Below are positions 25,875 to 33,725 of a stretch of 55,519 nucleotides of DNA, in pieces. Source of the stretch: Chitinophagaceae bacterium (lineage in GTDB: Bacteria > Bacteroidota > Bacteroidia > Chitinophagales > Chitinophagaceae); contig JAEUVK010000174.1 in the NCBI GenBank assembly GCA_016787135.1, forward strand, positions 1-55,519. The letters are read 5' to 3'. A program made the translations under genes and the position numbers. How positions within the stretch are numbered: position 1 is the first letter of the stretch; each line of letters begins with the position of its first letter. A model generated the notes under the pieces. The model had not been told where the DNA came from and searched no databases. It saw only the letters and a program-made list of their open reading frames with translations.

Positions 25875-26657
25875 GTGAATATAAAAGAATACATATCAGG
25901 TGGAATAGTAGAAAGCTACGTACTTGGACTGGCTTCTGAAGAGGAGCGCAGGGAATTTGAGCAACTATGTCTCCAATACCCTGAATTGGTGGCGGCCAGG
26001 AATGAATTCGAGGAAAATCTCGAGAAACAAGCTTTTGCACAAGCTATTCAGCCACCCTCTTTCCTGAAGCAAAAAACCCTGACCCGTATCCTGCAGAAGG
26101 ATTCAGCGGGGAATGAAGCAAAGGTCGTTTCTATGAATACAAGGCCCCAAACCTCAGGATGGTTGCGTTATGTAGCTGCGGCGGCTATTCTTCTTTTCCT
26201 CGCAAGCGCCTGGTTTGCCTATGATCAATATTCAAAAAAGGAAGAACTGAAAAACTCTTATAGCCGGCTTCAGCTACAAGTTGATTCAATAAATTTCACC
26301 CTGGCTCAGCAAAAAAGATCGATGATTGACCCTGACGCTGCCATGGTTGTGAATATGGACCCAATGCAACCCTCATCAGTCTCATCGGCCAGTATATACT
26401 GGGATACAGCCTCATCGAATGTTTTCCTGGTGGTAAGGAACCTTCCGCAACTGCCTACGGAAAAACAATACCAACTCTGGGCTTTCATCCAAGGTAAACC
26501 TGTTGATCTTGGCCTGTTTGACGGCGACAATAAAAAGATCATTCTGCAAATGAAGAATACACAAAAAGCCGAAGCCTTTGCCATTACTATTGAGAACAGG
26601 GGCAACGGGCCTGAGCCACATGGCCCTGTAGAAACAATGGGTAAGATCAATCTCTGA
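25875..26657 (+). CDS. RskA-type anti-sigma factor
   Basis: This 260-residue membrane protein would bind and hold the preceding sigma factor. The cytoplasmic N-terminal part includes VESYVLGLASEEERREFEQL, typical of anti-sigma-K factors. The transmembrane helix is about 97-116 (LRYVAAAAILLFLASAWFAY). A short coiled stretch follows, then the periplasmic RskA domain (about 175-258), with text such as VFLVVRNLPQLPTEKQYQLWAFIQGKPVDLG and AFAITIENRGNGP. The start is a GTG at 25875, 4 bp after the sigma stop. In known RskA proteins, proteolysis of the periplasmic side releases the sigma; the inducing signal here is unknown. Confidence 0.88.
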   Translation: MNIKEYISGGIVESYVLGLASEEERREFEQLCLQYPELVAARNEFEENLEKQAFAQAIQPPSFLKQKTLTRILQKDSAGNEAKVVSMNTRPQTSGWLRYVAAAAILLFLASAWFAYDQYSKKEELKNSYSRLQLQVDSINFTLAQQKRSMIDPDAAMVVNMDPMQPSSVSSASIYWDTASSNVFLVVRNLPQLPTEKQYQLWAFIQGKPVDLGLFDGDNKKIILQMKNTQKAEAFAITIENRGNGPEPHGPVETMGKINL

Positions 26658-26675
26658 AAAACAATACGCCTTTTT

Positions 26676-27194
26676 TTGTTACGTATCTTATCAGAATTGC
26701 CATTGGCAGTTTTGGTTCTACAGTTGATTAAACGGGGCCTTTTCAAGCTCCTGTTTTTGTTTACAACCTTTGCTTGTTATCCTCTATTATTGCAAAAAAA
26801 TCGTTTGCCAAAAAAATATTTACCCCTTATCGGAGCTATCAGCTGGCTGATTATCTCCATCATTCTACTGACTCTGCCCGGAACAGCATTCCCTACCGAA
26901 GACTGGCTGGATAAAATTTGGTTTGATAAATGGGTACACATCGGGATGTTTGGCATCATGGTATTGCTATGGTGCGTTGCCTTGCGATCACTCATTGCCA
27001 GTACATCTTTAACAATCATCAAAAAGACATTTTTGATCATCGCTTTTGCCTGCCTGGCATATGGTATATTGATGGAGTTTGTCCAATTGTACTTTGTCGC
27101 TCATCGTTCATTTGATTACGGGGATATTATAGCGGATGCTGTGGGTTGCGCATTAGGGTGGGTTTTCAGTACCAGGAAGTATATAAAAAAATAG
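26676..27194 (+). CDS. VanZ-like family membrane protein
   Basis: This protein of about 170 residues has four hydrophobic helices and the VanZ-like signatures DKWVHIGMFGIMVLLW, YGILMEFVQLYF and FDYGDIIADAVGCALGW. Its molecular function is unsettled; the prototype VanZ contributes to teicoplanin resistance. No ATG is found before the conserved part, so the start is non-ATG. TTG at 26676 is the longest option, and TTG codons at about 26700-26729 are possible. It lies 18 bp after the anti-sigma gene. VanZ-like genes are often directly next to gcvH in Bacteroidota; here a sigma/anti-sigma pair lies between. Confidence 0.8.
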   Translation: MLRILSELPLAVLVLQLIKRGLFKLLFLFTTFACYPLLLQKNRLPKKYLPLIGAISWLIISIILLTLPGTAFPTEDWLDKIWFDKWVHIGMFGIMVLLWCVALRSLIASTSLTIIKKTFLIIAFACLAYGILMEFVQLYFVAHRSFDYGDIIADAVGCALGWVFSTRKYIKK

Positions 27195-27215
27195 ACCCCT
27201 GTAGAAACAGGGGTC
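27194..27215 (+). terminator. Terminator-like hairpin after VanZ-like gene
   Basis: GACCCCTGT (27194-27202) pairs perfectly with ACAGGGGTC (27207-27215) around a 4-nt loop, overlapping the end of the VanZ stop codon. A T run does not follow, so it may be a stem-loop barrier rather than a classical intrinsic terminator. Confidence 0.65.
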
Positions 27216-27647
27216 GCAACCAAAACTAACTGCTTATGAGAAAATTGACTGCTTTTATATAAGAAGAACTATAAAAGTATAACGCAAATTTACTGCCATT
27301 AGTATCAATCTTGCTGTTAATGAAAGTTTAAAGGCTCTTTTTCGTAAAATCACATTTTCACCTTCGTAAAGATTCCTGTTCACATAGCCCGGTGACCACT
27401 CATCACAACATTTGTTCACCAATAGATTCACTACTGGTGATTTCGCTATCTCCATCAACACGCTAACCAATGACTGAGAAAGAACTGCTTTTGGAAAAGA
27501 TGCCTGGTTTTTAAATAATGCACAAATCAGACCAAACTTTCTTTGTTTTGACGTTATATTCTGCCTGAAAGTTTACTTGTTAAATTAAAAAAGTATTAAA
27601 AAAGCTGGAATTATTTCTTGCACCAACAGCCTAAACCAAACGTCCGA
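27216..27647. other. Gene-free AT-rich stretch with a SusC-like leader remnant
   Basis: This 432-bp stretch has no convincing gene. At 27221-27262 the text CAAAACTAACTGCTTATGAG leads into an eight-codon ORF (MRKLTAFI, stop at 27260). It resembles the start region of the SusC genes at 38647 and 43690, which read AAACTAAC/AAACTAAA followed by ATGAGAAAA. The rest is AT-rich; a minus-strand 71-residue ORF (27255-27470) has no recognisable features and is probably spurious. Confidence 0.4.
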
Positions 27648-28289
27648 TCAATTAAAAAAACCTTTAATCAGGTCAGCTATTCCTCCGTCCGCACCCCGGG
27701 TTTCTCTCGCCTTGTTTTCCTGTGCACTTCTTGTTATCTGACCGATAATATCCTGCAGATCAAACCCACCGTCAGAACTCCCGCTACTTCCGCCAGTAAG
27801 TTGACCAAGAAGGTCCTGAAAATTAAATCCGTCTGAACCATCAGACACGGCAGCATTACCACCGGTCAAAGAGCTAATGAGGTCGTTCAGATCAAACGCA
27901 TCATCCTGCGGGGCATTACTGTTCGTACGGGCGACAAGATCTTTTAAAACATTGGGAATAAGATTATTTGATACCTGACTTGCCTGGGAAGGGTTCATAT
28001 TGAATTTTCCGGTCAGCTTGCTGATCAGGTGACCCACCATCATAATAACCATTGGGTTTTTTAGGAGCCCTGCTATGCTATTGCTTTGACCGTTACCTGC
28101 TCCCCTGCCGGTAAACATGGATATAATATCCTGTAAGCCCCCGCCAGCCAGCATGTTTTGCATTCCTGATGTAATGGTGCGGGCGGCTTCTGCCATCACC
28201 TCTTTGCTATTCTCCGAAGGAATATCCGGGTTATTAACAACTGCATCCTGTCCGTAATATTTTACGAGTTCTGATATCTGTTCCAGCAT
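27648..28289 (-). CDS. DUF937-like hypothetical protein with repeated C-terminal motifs
   Basis: This 213-residue soluble protein resembles the DUF937/YidB-like group by composition: a helical N-terminal half (MLEQISELVKYYGQDAVV, GLLKNPMVIMMVGHLISKLTGKF) and a C-terminal half of Gly/Ser/Asp-rich repeats. Three copies of a short unit (FDLNDLISSLTGG, FNFQDLLGQLTGG, FDLQDIIGQITR) are spaced by Ser/Gly/Asp linkers. The function is unknown and I see no signal peptide. The gene lies 71 bp downstream of the prfA stop on the same strand and may be read through from it. Confidence 0.65.
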   Translation of the reverse strand: MLEQISELVKYYGQDAVVNNPDIPSENSKEVMAEAARTITSGMQNMLAGGGLQDIISMFTGRGAGNGQSNSIAGLLKNPMVIMMVGHLISKLTGKFNMNPSQASQVSNNLIPNVLKDLVARTNSNAPQDDAFDLNDLISSLTGGNAAVSDGSDGFNFQDLLGQLTGGSSGSSDGGFDLQDIIGQITRSAQENKARETRGADGGIADLIKGFFN

Positions 28290-28360
28290 GGTTAAAAGTT
28301 TTAGACAAGAAAAGTAGACGAAATCCCTTCAATAACCGTTGCTGTGAAAAGAAATAGTCA

Positions 28361-29425
28361 TCAATTCTGCTTAGCAAGCTTTTCGGAGTTTTCAGCAAAC
28401 TGGAGCGCTTCTAACAACTCATCAATGTGGCCGTTCAATACATCCTGCAGATTATATAGCGTCAGGCCTATACGGTGGTCCGTAACCCGGCCTTGCGGAA
28501 AATTATAGGTCCTGATCTTGGCGCTGCGGTCACCCGTACTGACAAGGCTTTTCCTGTGGCGGGCAATTTCATCCTCCTGCTTTCTCACCTGTTCTTCATA
28601 CAATCTTGTCCGAAGCATCTGCATCGCTTTTTCCCGGTTACCCAGCTGCGATCGCTCTGTTTGACAAACTACCACTGTGCCTGTAGGTATATGTGTCAGC
28701 ATCACTTTGGTTTCTACTTTATTTACATTCTGTCCGCCTGCACCACCACTTCTTGCTGTTTCCATTTTGACGTCAGCAGGATTCAATTCGAAATCCACTT
28801 CTTCTGCTTCAGGCATTACAGCTACTGTAGCTGCAGATGTATGTACCCGGCCACTGGCCTCCGTGTCGGGTACCCGTTGTACGCGGTGCACTCCGCTTTC
28901 AAATTTTAATATGCCATATACATCATCACCCGACACCTCTAACTGTACTTCTTTGTATCCGCCTACCGTTCCTTCGTTCTCACTAAGTATAGCCGTCTTC
29001 CATCCCCTCCTTTCACAATAACGCATATACATTCTTAAAAGATCGCCGGCAAACAAACTGGCTTCATCACCACCGGTACCGGCACGGATCTCGAGAATAG
29101 CATTCTTTTCATCCTGCGGGTCTTTGGGTATCAGGAGTTGCCTGATATAAGCCTCCATCTGTGTTTTCCTTTCTTCTATCGCCGGGGCTTCTGTTTTAGC
29201 CAGTTCCCGCATCTCTTCATCGTCTCCATTGAGCGCTTCTCTATAAAAATCTATGTCATCCAGTATTTTCCGGTACTCAGAATAAGCATTGACCACTTTT
29301 TCCAGGCTGCGGTATTCTTTGCTTGTCTCAGCAAACTTTTTATTGTTGCCCACGATCTCCGGGTTAGTCAGGGCGACCCCCAGTTGATCGAATCTTGCTT
29401 TTATCGCTTCAAGTCTGTCTAACAT
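28361..29425 (-). CDS. prfA: Peptide chain release factor 1
   Basis: This 354-residue class I release factor terminates translation at UAA and UAG. The catalytic GGQ is at 230-232 ([14 protein letters not shown]). The stop-codon-reading PxT tripeptide is PDT at 186-188 ([14 protein letters not shown]), in place of the PAT/PVT of E. coli-like factors but with P and T kept. The decoding text [15 protein letters not shown] and the C-terminal [19 protein letters not shown] are canonical. It is first in a probable two-gene minus-strand unit with the DUF937-like gene. Confidence 0.97.
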   Translation of the reverse strand: MLDRLEAIKARFDQLGVALTNPEIVGNNKKFAETSKEYRSLEKVVNAYSEYRKILDDIDFYREALNGDDEEMRELAKTEAPAIEERKTQMEAYIRQLLIPKDPQDEKNAILEIRAGTGGDEASLFAGDLLRMYMRYCERRGWKTAILSENEGTVGGYKEVQLEVSGDDVYGILKFESGVHRVQRVPDTEASGRVHTSAATVAVMPEAEEVDFELNPADVKMETARSGGAGGQNVNKVETKVMLTHIPTGTVVVCQTERSQLGNREKAMQMLRTRLYEEQVRKQEDEIARHRKSLVSTGDRSAKIRTYNFPQGRVTDHRIGLTLYNLQDVLNGHIDELLEALQFAENSEKLAKQN

Positions 29426-29444
29426 AGTTCTTTTCTCAGGGCGG

Positions 29445-29452
29445 CAAATTTA
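29445..29452 (-). promoter_or_regulatory. Candidate -7 promoter element for prfA
   Basis: On the minus strand the bases read TAAATTTG, a match to TAnnTTTG, 19 bp before the prfA start codon. A -33 TTTG is not seen at the right distance. Confidence 0.4.
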
Positions 29453-29516
29453 GCGATTTGAAGCCGAATCACTGGCTGGCAGCATACCATGATTTTATTT
29501 CCGAATTTTACATATC

Positions 29517-30677
29517 ATGGCATATAAAAAATTCAGGGCGGACCAGCTATTTGACGGGTACATGATATTGGATGACCAGTATGTTTTGATCACTACCGAA
29601 GAAGGTATTGTCAGAGAGATCGTTCCTGTCCATGAAGCAGGTGAGGACGTTCAGGAATTCAGGGGTATCCTTTCTCCCGGGTTTATTAATTGTCATTGCC
29701 ATCTTGAACTATCGCACATGAAAAGCCTGATCCCGGAAGGAACAGGCCTCGTTGACTTTGTCTTTAACATTGTTTCGCAGCGGCATTTCCCTGAAGAAGA
29801 AATTCTCGCGGCTATTGAAAAGGCGGAAGATGAAATGCTTGCAAACGGGATCGTAGCGGTTGGCGACATTTGCAACAACACCTTGACGCTCCCGCAAAAA
29901 ACCAGGGGAAGGATCTACTACCATAATTTTATTGAGGCCAGTGGCTTTAATCCGCAGATCGCTGATCAACGGTTTGAAAGAAGCGCCGGTTTCTTCAGGG
30001 AGTATGCAAAATATTATTCCATCCCGGTTGAATCTAATTCTATTGTACCTCATGCCCCTTACTCTGTGGCCAATAAACTCTGGAATAAGATCATTCAGTT
30101 TCCCGGCAACCACCTGCTGACCATCCATAACCAGGAAACATCCGGAGAAGATGAGTTATTCCTTGACGGAAGCGGCGATTTTCTGCGCCTCTATGAAAAG
30201 CTGGGACTGGATATTTCCTTTTTCAAACCTACTGGTAAGAGCAGCTTACGATCTTATCTCCCTAATTTTTTAAAAAACCAATCGGTTATTTTAGTTCATA
30301 ATGTTCATACAACAGAGGAGGACCTGCTGTTTGCCCAAAAAACTGACAAAAAACTGACATGGTGCTTTTGTCCTAATGCCAATCGTTATATTACCGGCCA
30401 ACTCCCTGCCATTGACCTGTTCATGAAACATAATTGTGCTATTGTATTGGGAACCGACAGCCTTGCTTCTAATCACCAGCTAAGTATCCTGGAAGAAATT
30501 AAAACGATACACAACCTCTTCCCTTCGATCCCCGTTAACCAGTTATTAGGCTGGGCCACTATAAACGGGGCCAAAGCCTTGCAAATGGAAAAGTTATTCG
30601 GTAGTTTTGAGAAAGGGAAGCAACCGGGGGTGATCCTCTGTGATAATGAGTTTTCCGCATCAAGAAGATTATTGTAA
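29517..30677 (+). CDS. Amidohydrolase-superfamily deaminase-like protein
   Basis: This 386-residue metal-dependent hydrolase of the cytosine deaminase/chlorohydrolase branch carries the HCH motif at H60 and H62 ([12 protein letters not shown]). Further metal- or substrate-binding histidines are at VPHAPYS and TIHNQE, and the catalytic aspartate is in LGTDSLASN. The start and end form the small composite beta domain ([29 protein letters not shown]). The substrate is not determined; aminodeoxyfutalosine deaminase of the menaquinone pathway is one possibility, guanine- or triazine-type substrates others. The next gene begins 7 bp downstream. Confidence 0.82.
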   Translation: MAYKKFRADQLFDGYMILDDQYVLITTEEGIVREIVPVHEAGEDVQEFRGILSPGFINCHCHLELSHMKSLIPEGTGLVDFVFNIVSQRHFPEEEILAAIEKAEDEMLANGIVAVGDICNNTLTLPQKTRGRIYYHNFIEASGFNPQIADQRFERSAGFFREYAKYYSIPVESNSIVPHAPYSVANKLWNKIIQFPGNHLLTIHNQETSGEDELFLDGSGDFLRLYEKLGLDISFFKPTGKSSLRSYLPNFLKNQSVILVHNVHTTEEDLLFAQKTDKKLTWCFCPNANRYITGQLPAIDLFMKHNCAIVLGTDSLASNHQLSILEEIKTIHNLFPSIPVNQLLGWATINGAKALQMEKLFGSFEKGKQPGVILCDNEFSASRRLL

Positions 30678-30684
30678 TCACCCA

Positions 30685-32601
30685 ATGAAAATTTTTTCAG
30701 TTATATCCGCCATTCTCATTACAGCCTTTTTCTTTTCATTCAGCCTGCATCACAAAAAAGAATACAACAGGCTTTATGAAAGCTCAGTAAATGATCTTGA
30801 CAAACAGCTTTCCCGGTTATTAGAAGTAATAAAAAATAACGACGTCTCTGTTCAAACAGGCCGAGAACATATTCGCCGGCAGATCAAAACATGCCGGCTG
30901 TCTTTAAAGGGGCTTGATTTCTGGTTCCGATACTTTGAACCGGTGGCTTACCGGAAAATAAATGGCCCTTTGCCTGTGGAATGGGAGAACGAAGTGTTTG
31001 AAAAATTCGAGCCCCCCTATAGAAGAGAAGGAGCAGGACTTACGTTAGCCGAACAATACCTCGACGAAGAAACGGTCAGTGGTGATTCCCTTTCAGGTCT
31101 TATCACATCATCAGTCAATGCGCTGGCAACATTCAGGGCTGATTCAATTACACAGAACCTCGATTCGCATCATCACTTTTTCCTGGCAAACCGTCTTTAT
31201 CTGCTCAACCTTGCGGCACTTTACACTACCGGGTTCGAATGTCCTGATACCAGCAGCGTGATTCATGAATTACGATCCATGTTAAAAAAAGTCAAAGAAA
31301 TATACAGCACATTTGATGAAACTTTCCCATCCATATCACTGTCAAAAGAATACCTTTCACTATATGACAAGGCCATAGTTTTTGTAACCGGCCAGCCTTC
31401 ACAATTCAGCCTGTTCGACCATTATACTTTTATTAAAGACTACGTCAATCCATTGTTCAGTATGAACCAGCAGTTCATTACCCGGCATAGCGTCGTTACT
31501 AAAAACTATAATGACTACTCGCTGAACAATAATTGCAGTTCCATTTTTGACAAATCACTATATGCCCCGCAAAACACCAAAGGCATTTTTTCCCTTGTTG
31601 AAGACGAAGCTTTATTAAAGGAAATAAAACAGACCGGCAAATTACTGTTCTATGACCCCCTCCTATCTGCCAATAACTTAAGAAGCTGTGCATCGTGTCA
31701 TAAACCGACAGAGTATTTTACCGACACTACTCAAACGACATCACTGCAGTTTGACCGTAAACAGCGCCTGGAACGGAATACGCCAACATTGATCAACGTG
31801 ATCTACAACCACCTGATCATGCTTGACGGAAAACACATTTCCCTGCAGGACCAGGCGAAAGATGTGATGCATAATGAGCAGGAAATGAACAATGACCAGG
31901 ATGAGTTGCTGAAAAAAATACTAAGCTGTAAAGAATACAAAGTTGCTTTCAAAAAATTCCTGAAATATACTCCCGAGGAAAAAGAGGTGACCTTGAGTCA
32001 TATTGTTTCTGCCATTACTTACTATTACGCCGATTTCAGCCATTATGCAGCCCCTTTTGACAACGCCATGAATAACAGGCAAACTATTTCAGCGGACGTA
32101 CAGAAGGGATTCAATCTTTTTATGAGCAAAGCACAATGTGCCACTTGTCACTTTGTTCCGATGTTCAATGGTGTAAAGCCCCCTTACATCGGTTCTGAAT
32201 TTGAAGTGATCGGCGTACCGGAGGATACCGGATACCATAAACTGAGCCCTGACAAAGGGCGATATAAAGTAAATCCGGCGCATGAGACGATGAATGCATT
32301 CCGAACAGGCACTATCAGGAATACAGCTTTTACAAAACCCTATATGCACAATGGCATACTTCAAACGCTGGAACAGGTGATCGACCTGTATGATGCAGGG
32401 GGTGGTGCCGGGAAAAAATTAGCAGTGATTAATCAAACTCTTTCTTCAGATTCACTCAGATTAAGTGATCCGGAGAAAAAAGAACTCATCGCTTTCATCC
32501 ATTCCCTGAATGAAAATATTATTTTTGAAGCGCCTCCTTCTGTTTTGCCAAGATCAGCCAATAAAGAATTAAATAACCGGAAGACAGGGGGCGAATATTA
32601 A
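30685..32601 (+). CDS. Di-haem cytochrome c peroxidase / MauG family protein
   Basis: This 638-residue protein has a signal-like N-terminus (IFSVISAILITAFFFSFSL) and two c-type haem sites, CASCH at C335 and CATCH at C485. These belong to the bacterial di-haem peroxidase/MauG fold (NTPTLINVIYNHLIMLDG, FRTGTIRNTAFTKPYMHNG). The family reduces hydrogen peroxide or oxidises protein side chains in the periplasm. About 280 extra N-terminal residues (40-320), mostly helical, precede the haem region, unlike the roughly 330-residue classical enzymes. I chose the ATG at 30685 over 30640, which overlaps the previous gene. A small cytochrome c gene follows immediately. Confidence 0.87.
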   Translation: MKIFSVISAILITAFFFSFSLHHKKEYNRLYESSVNDLDKQLSRLLEVIKNNDVSVQTGREHIRRQIKTCRLSLKGLDFWFRYFEPVAYRKINGPLPVEWENEVFEKFEPPYRREGAGLTLAEQYLDEETVSGDSLSGLITSSVNALATFRADSITQNLDSHHHFFLANRLYLLNLAALYTTGFECPDTSSVIHELRSMLKKVKEIYSTFDETFPSISLSKEYLSLYDKAIVFVTGQPSQFSLFDHYTFIKDYVNPLFSMNQQFITRHSVVTKNYNDYSLNNNCSSIFDKSLYAPQNTKGIFSLVEDEALLKEIKQTGKLLFYDPLLSANNLRSCASCHKPTEYFTDTTQTTSLQFDRKQRLERNTPTLINVIYNHLIMLDGKHISLQDQAKDVMHNEQEMNNDQDELLKKILSCKEYKVAFKKFLKYTPEEKEVTLSHIVSAITYYYADFSHYAAPFDNAMNNRQTISADVQKGFNLFMSKAQCATCHFVPMFNGVKPPYIGSEFEVIGVPEDTGYHKLSPDKGRYKVNPAHETMNAFRTGTIRNTAFTKPYMHNGILQTLEQVIDLYDAGGGAGKKLAVINQTLSSDSLRLSDPEKKELIAFIHSLNENIIFEAPPSVLPRSANKELNNRKTGGEY

Positions 32602-32602
32602 A

Positions 32603-32968
32603 TTGAGATACGCATTTGCCATATCATCGCTTTTTCTCCTGGTCGTAATATCCGACTCTAAGTGCAGCAAACAAAAGCAGACAGAATACGATATTCCTGA
32701 CCATGTCACCCCGGAGAACCGGGCATTATTCATTGAAAGAGCAGAGAAGGGAAAGATACTTTACAAACTGTACTGTGCGGATTGCCACGGGATATTTGCC
32801 AGGGGCAAGGACAGTATCCCCAATTTTACAAAAACCCAGATAGACAATTACCACGCTACCGCACTGATAGGACTTGATCCGAAAAATCATGCAGTGGCAC
32901 AGAAGATGAGCAGCGAGCAGATAGATTATGTGGTAACTTTTCTGAGATTACGGAAAGTAAAAAAATAA
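32603..32968 (+). CDS. Small c-type cytochrome
   Basis: This 121-residue exported monohaem cytochrome has an N-terminal hydrophobic segment (YAFAISSLFLLVVIS) and the haem site CADCH (C58, C61, H62). M102 in QKMSSEQIDYVVTFLR is the probable axial ligand. C21 might be lipidated, but the lipobox (SDSKC) is poor. The start is a TTG at 32603, one base after the stop codon of the peroxidase; no ATG is available, so translation is probably coupled. The likely role is electron donor to the adjacent di-haem peroxidase. Confidence 0.82.
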   Translation: MRYAFAISSLFLLVVISDSKCSKQKQTEYDIPDHVTPENRALFIERAEKGKILYKLYCADCHGIFARGKDSIPNFTKTQIDNYHATALIGLDPKNHAVAQKMSSEQIDYVVTFLRLRKVKK

Positions 32969-32976
32969 TCACACTT

Positions 32977-33723
32977 TCAGCTTAATATTTCCCGCAACAC
33001 CAGCAATGTCCTCATGGTTCCGAAATCATGGATATGTAAAGAATAATATTTCTCATAAGCAAATAACAGGTTCCTGCGAAAATCATGATTTAGCTTTATT
33101 GCATCCAGTTCTGCAGGCTGCTGTGTCTTTAATAGCTGAGAAGTGATATGCGCCTGTTTATCTTCGATAAAGTAAGGGTGTGAAGGTACCTGCTGTACAA
33201 AACTTCCCTCCTGCAGATCAAGAATACTGTTCATGCCGGAATAATTATCATTTACCCTGAAACCAAAGAAGACCGGCAAATGCAATGCAAAGTATAAAGG
33301 GAAATTGGCTGCGACCGTTTCACCGCTTTCATCCAGGTGCATAAACGCATCTTCAGCAAAATGAAAAAGATCCGAATGCTCTTCCGGTTGTTTCAGGCAT
33401 TTGGTCAGCAGTTCCACCATGAATAAAGCCACAGCGTTTTTCCTGACGTCTGACAAGATATGTTTATATAAATATCCCCACCTGAATTCTTTGATCCGTT
33501 GTAATTGCTTTAATTCGCTATGATAAACCACCATATCAAGAATTGCGGTTGGCTGAAACAACGAAGCTTTTCCTGTTCCTTTTTTGGTGGAGGTTCTTAC
33601 GCCATTTACCAGGTAAGATTGTACACCGAACAATTCTGTAAAAATGGTAACGATCACACTGGTTTCCCCGTACTTAACGGTACGAAGAACAATGCCTTTT
33701 GTTTTATGGAGTTTATCGGGCAC
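32977..33723 (-). CDS. recO: DNA repair protein RecO
   Basis: This 248-residue recombination mediator loads RecA at gaps together with RecR. The N-terminal OB fold has the typical KTKGIVLRTVKYGETSVIVTIFT, followed by VNGVRTSTKKGTGKASLFQP. The helical C-terminal part ends in a segment around LNHDFRRNLLFAYEKYYSLHI. The zinc cysteines of some RecO proteins are absent, as in many Bacteroidota. It begins 2 bp after the porZ-like stop on the same strand, so the two are co-transcribed. The gene is convergent with the cytochrome gene, 8 bp apart. Confidence 0.92.
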   Translation of the reverse strand: MPDKLHKTKGIVLRTVKYGETSVIVTIFTELFGVQSYLVNGVRTSTKKGTGKASLFQPTAILDMVVYHSELKQLQRIKEFRWGYLYKHILSDVRKNAVALFMVELLTKCLKQPEEHSDLFHFAEDAFMHLDESGETVAANFPLYFALHLPVFFGFRVNDNYSGMNSILDLQEGSFVQQVPSHPYFIEDKQAHITSQLLKTQQPAELDAIKLNHDFRRNLLFAYEKYYSLHIHDFGTMRTLLVLREILS

Positions 33724-33725
33724 AA

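Noticed and set aside
27255..27470. 71-residue minus-strand ORF in the gene-free stretch
   Set aside because: No signal peptide, domain or promoter; composition is that of translated AT-rich intergenic DNA.
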